Shown here: positions 59,005-64,000 of the stretch, one piece after another | Position numbering within the stretch: the first letter of the stretch is position 1 | Layout of the letters: each line of letters starts with the position of its first letter | Assembly (NCBI GenBank): GCA_016806645.1 | Contig: JACSYO010001856.1 | Location: 4,552,001 to 4,616,000 of the forward strand | Direction: 5' to 3' | Source: Ophiodon elongatus | Taxonomy: Eukaryota; Chordata; Actinopteri; Perciformes; Hexagrammidae | Length of the DNA stretch: 64,000 nucleotides | Notes under the pieces: model-generated | Databases searched by the model: none | Told to the model about the DNA's origin: nothing | What the model saw: only the letters and a program-made list of their open reading frames with translations | Program-made: the position numbers and the translations under genes

Positions 59005-59907
59005 GTGAGTCTCCAACATGCCAGACAGCTGAGTGACCTCACTCACATTTAATGCAGTTTTCAGTTAAAAAACAGACCTGTATTTGGTACTTTTGGTTTC
59101 TGTGTCTGAGCCACTCTGTGACTCCTCTTTACGCATCAACATCTGTGACTCCTCTTTACGCATCAACATCTGTGACTCCTCTTTACGCATCAACATCTGT
59201 GATTATTGTGTTGAACTTTATGCTGTGTTTTGTTATTGTTCCTGTTTTATAACTCACTCTGCGGAACAATTTTTCAGGTTGCAATCCGAGATGTCATGCC
59301 TGAATCCACTGTCACAGCCTTTGAATGTGAGTGTCTGTCTCATACTTGTATTACTTTACTTCTGAAACAGGGACTCAACCACCACAGCAAGCTCTACGAC
59401 ACATTACATCCTGTGACCCCTATTGTGACCCCTGTTGTGTTTCCAGTTGGTAACAATATGTTGACCAACAAAACATTCATCCTATAATTTAGTAACCGAC
59501 ATACTGTTACTGACGACTCCCCCCTGTTGCTGTACGGGAGCCCGTTAATTATCATTCCCTTAATTTTGCACTTCATATGAGGTGTTATTGGTTTAGATGC
59601 ATATGGTTACTGTATGTGGAGAGGGCAGGAAAAAGCATGAATCAATTAAGTGAATCTTGCTCTTAATATCCTAACAAACGAGATGAAAAGTATTTATTTT
59701 GTGTTATATATACATACATACATACATAATTTCTTATTTTGTTTTGAAAATACATACATTTTTGTTTCCTTTTGCATTTATGACACCCGCAATGTTGCTT
59801 TTCTTTCTTTTTTTGTTCTATATATATCTATATATAGATATATATAGATATATCTATCTATATATATAGATATATATAGATATAGAGTACATATATATAT
59901 ATATATA

Positions 59908-59963
<56 letters not shown>

Positions 59964-60793
59964 AGAAGGCTGATCTGATGTCTTACCCCTAAATCAAATC
60001 AATCAAACTTAATTTGGCTAGAACCTTTCATACAGGTTAGTGCAGTTCAAAGTGCTTAACAGGTGACCAACAGAGTGGACTGTGAAGAAAAACATAAAAG
60101 ACAAAAACAATTCAGCAGTTGAACAATTTGACAATTTGAGACCAAAGCACGGCAGACAATGAAATGATAAAAATGTAATGAAATAGAATTAAAATCCATA
60201 ATAACAGTAAAAGTAGTAAAACGGCGTGAAATAAATACGAGTCTTAATAAAATAGAATATTATACAACGTATATACAATAATAAAATATCAATAATAAAC
60301 TTAAATACAATCAATTAAGTGAATAACATTATTAAAAAACAAAGAAAATCTACCTGTTGATGTTTCAACTGATTGGAGCATAATGGCTAAAAGCTGATTC
60401 ACCAAAGATTTCAGTCCTGCACTTTGGAACAACTATCAGACTCGTGCCAGAGAACCTGAGGGGTCGCACCAGTTCATACATTGTAAGCATGTAAGACATA
60501 TAAGCCAAGGCCAGACCATGAAGTGCTTTAAAAACAAAATATTTACAATAAATACAGAAACTGACAGGCAACCAACGTTCGGACTTTGCATCAATCCAGA
60601 TGTATATCTAAAATAAGTTTTGCTTTGAGTGTCGCCTATGATATTGAATGCTGTTTATCTTGTATTATTTTTGTTCTGATTTTTTTTTTGCAATCCAAAT
60701 TTGAAGATGCTTCTGTGTTTTTCAGATGAAGACGAGGTGGGGGACAGAATCACTGTAAGAAGTGATGAAGAACTCAAAGCCATGTTGTCATAT
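58873..60793 (+). CDS. map2k5: MAP2K5 (MEK5), first three coding exons, PB1 domain; 3' part outside window
   Basis: Dual-specificity kinase that activates ERK5 (MAPK7); its PB1 domain docks MEKK2/3 and ERK5. Join: 58873-59004, 59278-59326, 60726-60793, giving 83 codons so far. The N-terminal 22 residues align without gaps with human MEK5, including MxxLxL, AMDTGAIVIRIK (human AMENQVLVIRIK) and the second Met at 12. Exon 2 gives VAIRDVMPESTVTAFE. Exon 3 gives YEDEVGDRITVRSDEELKAM, the acidic OPCA-type motif of the PB1 domain. Donors are CTG/gtgagt, GAAT/gtgagt and TAT/gtaagt. MEKK2/3 PB1 domains do not match this well. The next exon (human YYSTVMEQQ...) is not found before the window end. The gene is cut by the window edge, not broken. 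Confidence 0.93.
59117..59197 (+). repeat. 27-bp tandem repeat, three copies, in map2k5 intron 1
   Basis: Three perfect or near-perfect copies of a 27-bp unit starting TGTGACTCCTCTTTACGC. The unit length is a multiple of three, so one frame reads a repeated VTPLYASTS, but it lies between two well-defined exons and is intronic. Confidence 0.9.
59278..59326 (+). CDS. map2k5: map2k5 coding exon 2
   Basis: Short exon, 16 codons plus one base, after tttttcag. VAIRDVMPE...TAFE matches human DVIGQVLPE...TAFE in position. Donor is GAAT/gtgagt. Confidence 0.93.
59707..59730. repeat. (CATA)n microsatellite
   Basis: About five CATA units in map2k5 intron 2. Confidence 0.85.
59818..59961. repeat. Palindromic AT/TAGATA array
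   Basis: About 140 bp almost only of A and T with regular C/G, arranged as TATATCTATATATAGATATA units that are self-complementary, followed by pure AT. Confidence 0.93.
59985..60605. repeat. LINE-type interspersed repeat in map2k5 intron 2
   Basis: Starts with TTTCATACAGGTTAGTGCAG and TCAAAGTGCTTAACAGG. The right part has GAACCTGAGGGGTCGCACC, CATGAAGTGCTTTAAAAAC and AACTGACAGGCAACCAACG, phrases I associate with fish retroelement 3' regions. No intact ORF. Confidence 0.6.
60726..60793 (+). CDS. map2k5: map2k5 coding exon 3
   Basis: Completes the Tyr codon, then EDEVGDRITVRSDEELKAM and LSY, near-identical to human MEK5. Acceptor is gtttttcag/AT; donor is TAT/gtaagt. Confidence 0.95.
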
Positions 60794-61011
60794 GTAAGTA
60801 TATAAAAGAATTTGCAATTTATTTTTATCCCATCACACAAATTGCATAACAGACTTGTATTTTTCACAAATTCTTTTATGTTTTCAAGGTTATTTCTTCA
60901 TTAAATGTAGTTCTGATGAAAACGGTAGACATTCCTCACTGTTGTCTACAATGTGACATCCACTGTTTGAAAAACATCTGAACATATTTTTCGTTCCAGG
61001 AGAATATAGAG

Positions 61012-61098
61012 TTTTATGTTGTACAGGTTTGTAAACCACTCTGAGGCAAATTTGTGGATTTTGGGGTAAACAAATAAAATATACTTGACTTGACTGCC
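61012..61098 (+). repeat. Retroposon tail with ACTTG repeat
   Basis: GTAAACCACTCTGAGGCAAATTTG, then ACAAATAAAATATACTTGACTTGACT, a typical retroposon 3' end with a short terminal microsatellite. Confidence 0.55.
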
Positions 61099-61099
61099 T

Positions 61100-62915
61100 G
61101 AGTGTTACCAGGACATTGTTTTAGATGTCTTGTATTTTTTTGAGTGCTTTGTGCAGCGTGACGAAAGAACCACTTACCTCCTTTTTCATTGGACAAAAAT
61201 CTTCAGACGTCTCAAAACGTTGGCACATAAAACTCAAATTGGCATGAACTTGGCTTAAGGTATATTAAAAAAAACTTGGAGAAACCAATTCTAAAAAACC
61301 TTCAATGTTACATATGTTTTTGGTGCACGAGCAAATTTCACAAATACAGGATCCCGTCCATGGTCACCAAAAACGTGTCCAGTGGCGAATGGTTCAGCGT
61401 TGTATTTTTAAAAAAAAAAGACAGTTAAGGAAGTTGCTGTAAAGGGTTGAAAGAGGCATAATTGGTCTGGAAAAGAAAAACATCTGAAAAGACAGAGGTG
61501 CTGATGACTAGCTAGTATTGACAAATTGTGACTTCTTGCTTCCACTTCTACACTGACGTTGTATTTATCTGCAACTAAGCAACATATTGAGACTCATATA
61601 GCCTCAACCAGTGAGGTCTTTAACCTTAGGTGAAACAAAAACAGTTTATCTGTATTTTTTTAGCAACACAAAAGCACACTTCCACTACCCGTTCAGCTCC
61701 TCCTGCTGTACATTTTCATATTCCACCATACTTACTGTTCATGCCACGGACAGAAAGAGTAATGGCGTGTAATGGGTTTCTCTACGAGGTACACTGAAAG
61801 CTAAATGAACTGTCAATTTTTATTATTTATTATTCAGTACTTAAAGTTTTGCCTCATTAAAGAGCGAGGCCCCCTGGGCTGCAGAATTGTTCAAAATCTA
61901 CTTTCATCTGTGGATGTCTTTTACCCCCCATCAGCTCACAATGATGCTGCTGGAGCCACAGGCACAATTTACACTCCTTGTTTTTGGTCCGTTTCTATCA
62001 TGCATTCACTTGTGGTTGCTTTTTAATCATTAAGTAGCATAGGGTAGCAGGGTGATTAGGCAAAAAGAGACAGCTGTGTGTTGTGAAACAGAGATGGAAA
62101 AAGTATTGACCTCAGCCATCTTTATTATTCACAAATCCGGTTGACGTGTTTTTGAGGTTCTTGCAATTTTGGCTTGATGTGATCGGTGTGCTGTTTGTCC
62201 TGTTGAATGGGAGTAGCTTTCACTATTGCACAATATTGACATCAAACATTGGCGGTGATACCAAAACACAGGGAACTCCTAAAATCTTAATTGTATAACC
62301 CGACCCGCCAGATGGTTTGTTACACAGAACCATCTGAGAACCGCCATTGGAAACTTTTTGGAATTGGGCAGGCGTTTTACAAAAAGTTGTGACAGGTTAT
62401 CGGATGAACCATCATTGGAGCATCTGCGGTAACATCTTCAGGAGCCGCCATTGTTGTTTTGAACAGTTGCCTCTCTGTGGCGTCTCGAGCGCTCCTTAGC
62501 CACGCGCTAGCTGCTAGTAGCTTCTCACTGCTCCGTGCTCTGGCTTACACAAACGCATTACTTGAAGCCCGACCAGCTGGATTTCCTGGTATTATGTGAT
62601 CCCGCGATTCTTGCGTGACGTTGTGACATCACGTGACTCCAGCTGTCATGCAAGGCAAATTGTTTTGTGTGTCATACGCTAACATTTTATCTCAATTTGT
62701 AGCGACCGGGATGGCAAATATGCTTCTACAGTAGGTTTTGATGGTGAAGTGCTGTTGTTCCATTCTTTCAAGAAATGTATAAATGTAAAAATTGAAATAG
62801 TTGTAAAAGAAAAGACTATGGTACTTTACGCATGAAACTAATTTCATACATGATCAACCTCATCAGTACACCTACCTGTGCATTTTTAAATAGCAGAAAA
62901 GCAACTGCAATATAA
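61100..62915 (+). other. map2k5: map2k5 intron 3 sequence, no exon recognised
   Basis: A+T-rich intron with no match to the next MEK5 exon. 62440-62700 is GC-rich and resembles 48690-48930, perhaps a repeat. Confidence 0.55.
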
Positions 62916-62919
62916 CTAA

Positions 62920-63242
62920 AACTAGGACGGGGTGACGTGGAGAAAATCAAACATCACAATATTTTTGGCAAAATATCACAATATTGTTATTGCGACAAAA
63001 TTGCAAGAGTTTTGATAAATAATAAGTATTGTGCTTATAATGATTACATGGGTAAAGGGCATTAATAGAACAGTCTGGGAAGTTCTACAACTACATCACT
63101 TTACTGTAATGCAGCCTTTAAAACCGGGAAAAGACAATACTTTTGCCATATTACGTGTCTACAATATCCAAAATCTAAGATGATGTCCAGCCTCATATCA
63201 CTATATCGATATATAATATTGATATATTGCCCAGTCCTAACT
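62920..63242. repeat. Interspersed repeat in map2k5 intron with ATATCACAATATT core
   Basis: Begins CTAGGACGGGGTGACGTGGAG, has AAACATCACAATATTTTTGG and CACTATATCGATATATAATA, and ends ATATTGCCCAGTCCTAAC, so the ends are loosely inverted. Resembles a common teleost MITE-type repeat. Confidence 0.6.
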
Positions 63243-63419
63243 AAAACAACTTCAAGCTGCAACTGGAGCCATCAGTGTCACTGGTGGTCAGTTGTTTGGA
63301 TGTGACATCAGTTAATTTTGTCAAATATTTCATATTTAAAAGAAACACCGGCTACAACAGACATGCAGTATTATTTCATTTTGCAATGCATAATGGCATC
63401 TTATTGTCCCAACACTAAT

Positions 63420-63990
63420 TTGTTCTTTATTCGGCTGATGTGACATGTCTTAACAGCATATTAATTTAAGACCCTGACCTGCAGCGCAAATATTTAGTAT
63501 CCACGACACTGCACTGCCTCGTCTACAGATTTCAAAAGCCACAATTAATTTTTGCCAAACAAATCCAGGACTGTAATGGCTTTCTACTCCTTGTGGGACA
63601 GGCAAGTGCACAAAAAGCTGCTGATCACCTGAAAAATACTGGTCTCTCTAAAATATAATTTACACTAGCCGAGTACTTTAAATGTCTTGAGCAAGGGTTA
63701 TGCATTTCAGCAGTCATTTGCATTTGTACTCTGAGGATTTTTTCCCGTGTTGTGGTTGTTTGCTGTGGTTGCCATTTGGCCTCCGTAGAGACCACAGTGG
63801 ATTTTTGCCTCAGTGTTGTTAATTCCAGGTGAGCAGACAGCCATTATGTGAAATTAATAGGAATTAAGGGAAACCAGCATGTTAGGTGAAAGGTGGGATA
63901 ATTCATTAGAGTCTCTCATGGTTGCCTGGTTGTGTGCATGTGTTTCGGTGTGTGGATGTTTTGGATAATTAAATGATAAATGCATAGCCA
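63420..63990. promoter_or_regulatory. CNE-like block in map2k5 intron
   Basis: Non-repetitive, with CATATTAATTTAAGACC, CCACAATTAATTTTTGCC, GTTAATTCCAGGTGAG and GTGAAATTAATAGGAATTAAGG. It runs to the window edge and may continue. Vertebrate MAP2K5 introns lie beside SKOR1, a developmental gene. Confidence 0.35.
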
Positions 63991-64000
63991 GACTTTTAAA

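Noticed and set aside
58852..59052. map2k5 reading frame starting at 58852 and running past the exon end
   Set aside because: 58852 is a GTG, not an ATG. The frame passes a strong donor at 59005, and the homologous start is the ATG at 58873.
58873..60793. Identity as MAP3K2 or MAP3K3 from the PB1 domain
   Set aside because: AMDTGAIVIRIK, TAFEYEDEVGDRITVRSDEE and the 22-residue N terminus match MEK5 without gaps; MEKK2/3 PB1 sequences differ.
60999..61025. Possible mini-exon (cag/GAGAATATAGAG...CAG/gt) as map2k5 exon 4
   Set aside because: The peptide ENIEFYVVQ does not match MEK5 after LSY, and the segment runs into a retroposon tail.

Overview
The window is vertebrate nuclear DNA, almost certainly from a ray-finned (teleost) fish. 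The evidence is small coding exons with GT-AG introns, very many long CA/TG dinucleotide arrays, and several interspersed-repeat families that look like those common in teleosts. These include an 'ACTTGAG/TTACTTTCCAC' family, a family ending in 'TTAGTTGCAGCCCTA', LINE tails and a hAT-type element. The species cannot be read from the sequence. No CRISPR array, operon, phage or bacterial cassette is present, and I found no convincing new defence or biosynthetic system.

Layout. (1) 1-3.8 kb is 5' flanking DNA with TG/CA arrays and a repeat copy. (2) 3.85-30.5 kb holds a complete smad3 gene on the + strand: eight coding exons that join to 425 residues, a first intron of about 17 kb, and a 3' UTR of about 2.4 kb ending at an AATAAA at 30450. 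(3) 30.5-54.7 kb has no recognisable gene. It mixes simple repeats, repeat-family copies and several blocks that look like conserved non-coding DNA. (4) 54.7-57.6 kb holds a small C2H2 zinc-finger gene with a non-coding first exon, a short exon encoding 21 residues and a finger exon. It encodes six fingers and then stops inside the linker before a remnant seventh finger. (5) 57.9-58.5 kb is a hAT-like non-autonomous element. (6) 58.87 kb to the window end is the start of map2k5 (MEK5): its first three coding exons encode most of the PB1 domain, and the kinase part lies beyond the window.

smad3 encodes the receptor-regulated Smad that carries TGF-beta/activin/nodal signals to the nucleus. map2k5 encodes the kinase that activates ERK5. 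They are not known to form one pathway, but smad3 and map2k5 lie near each other in the same orientation in mammals. The window therefore shows conserved synteny, with the mammalian genes between them (AAGAB, IQCH, C15orf61) not recognisable here.

The main points for follow-up are the CNE-like blocks between smad3 and map2k5, the overlapping upstream ORF and two in-frame starts of map2k5, the nonsense codon in the zinc-finger linker, several foldback structures, and a possible alternative promoter in smad3 intron 1.
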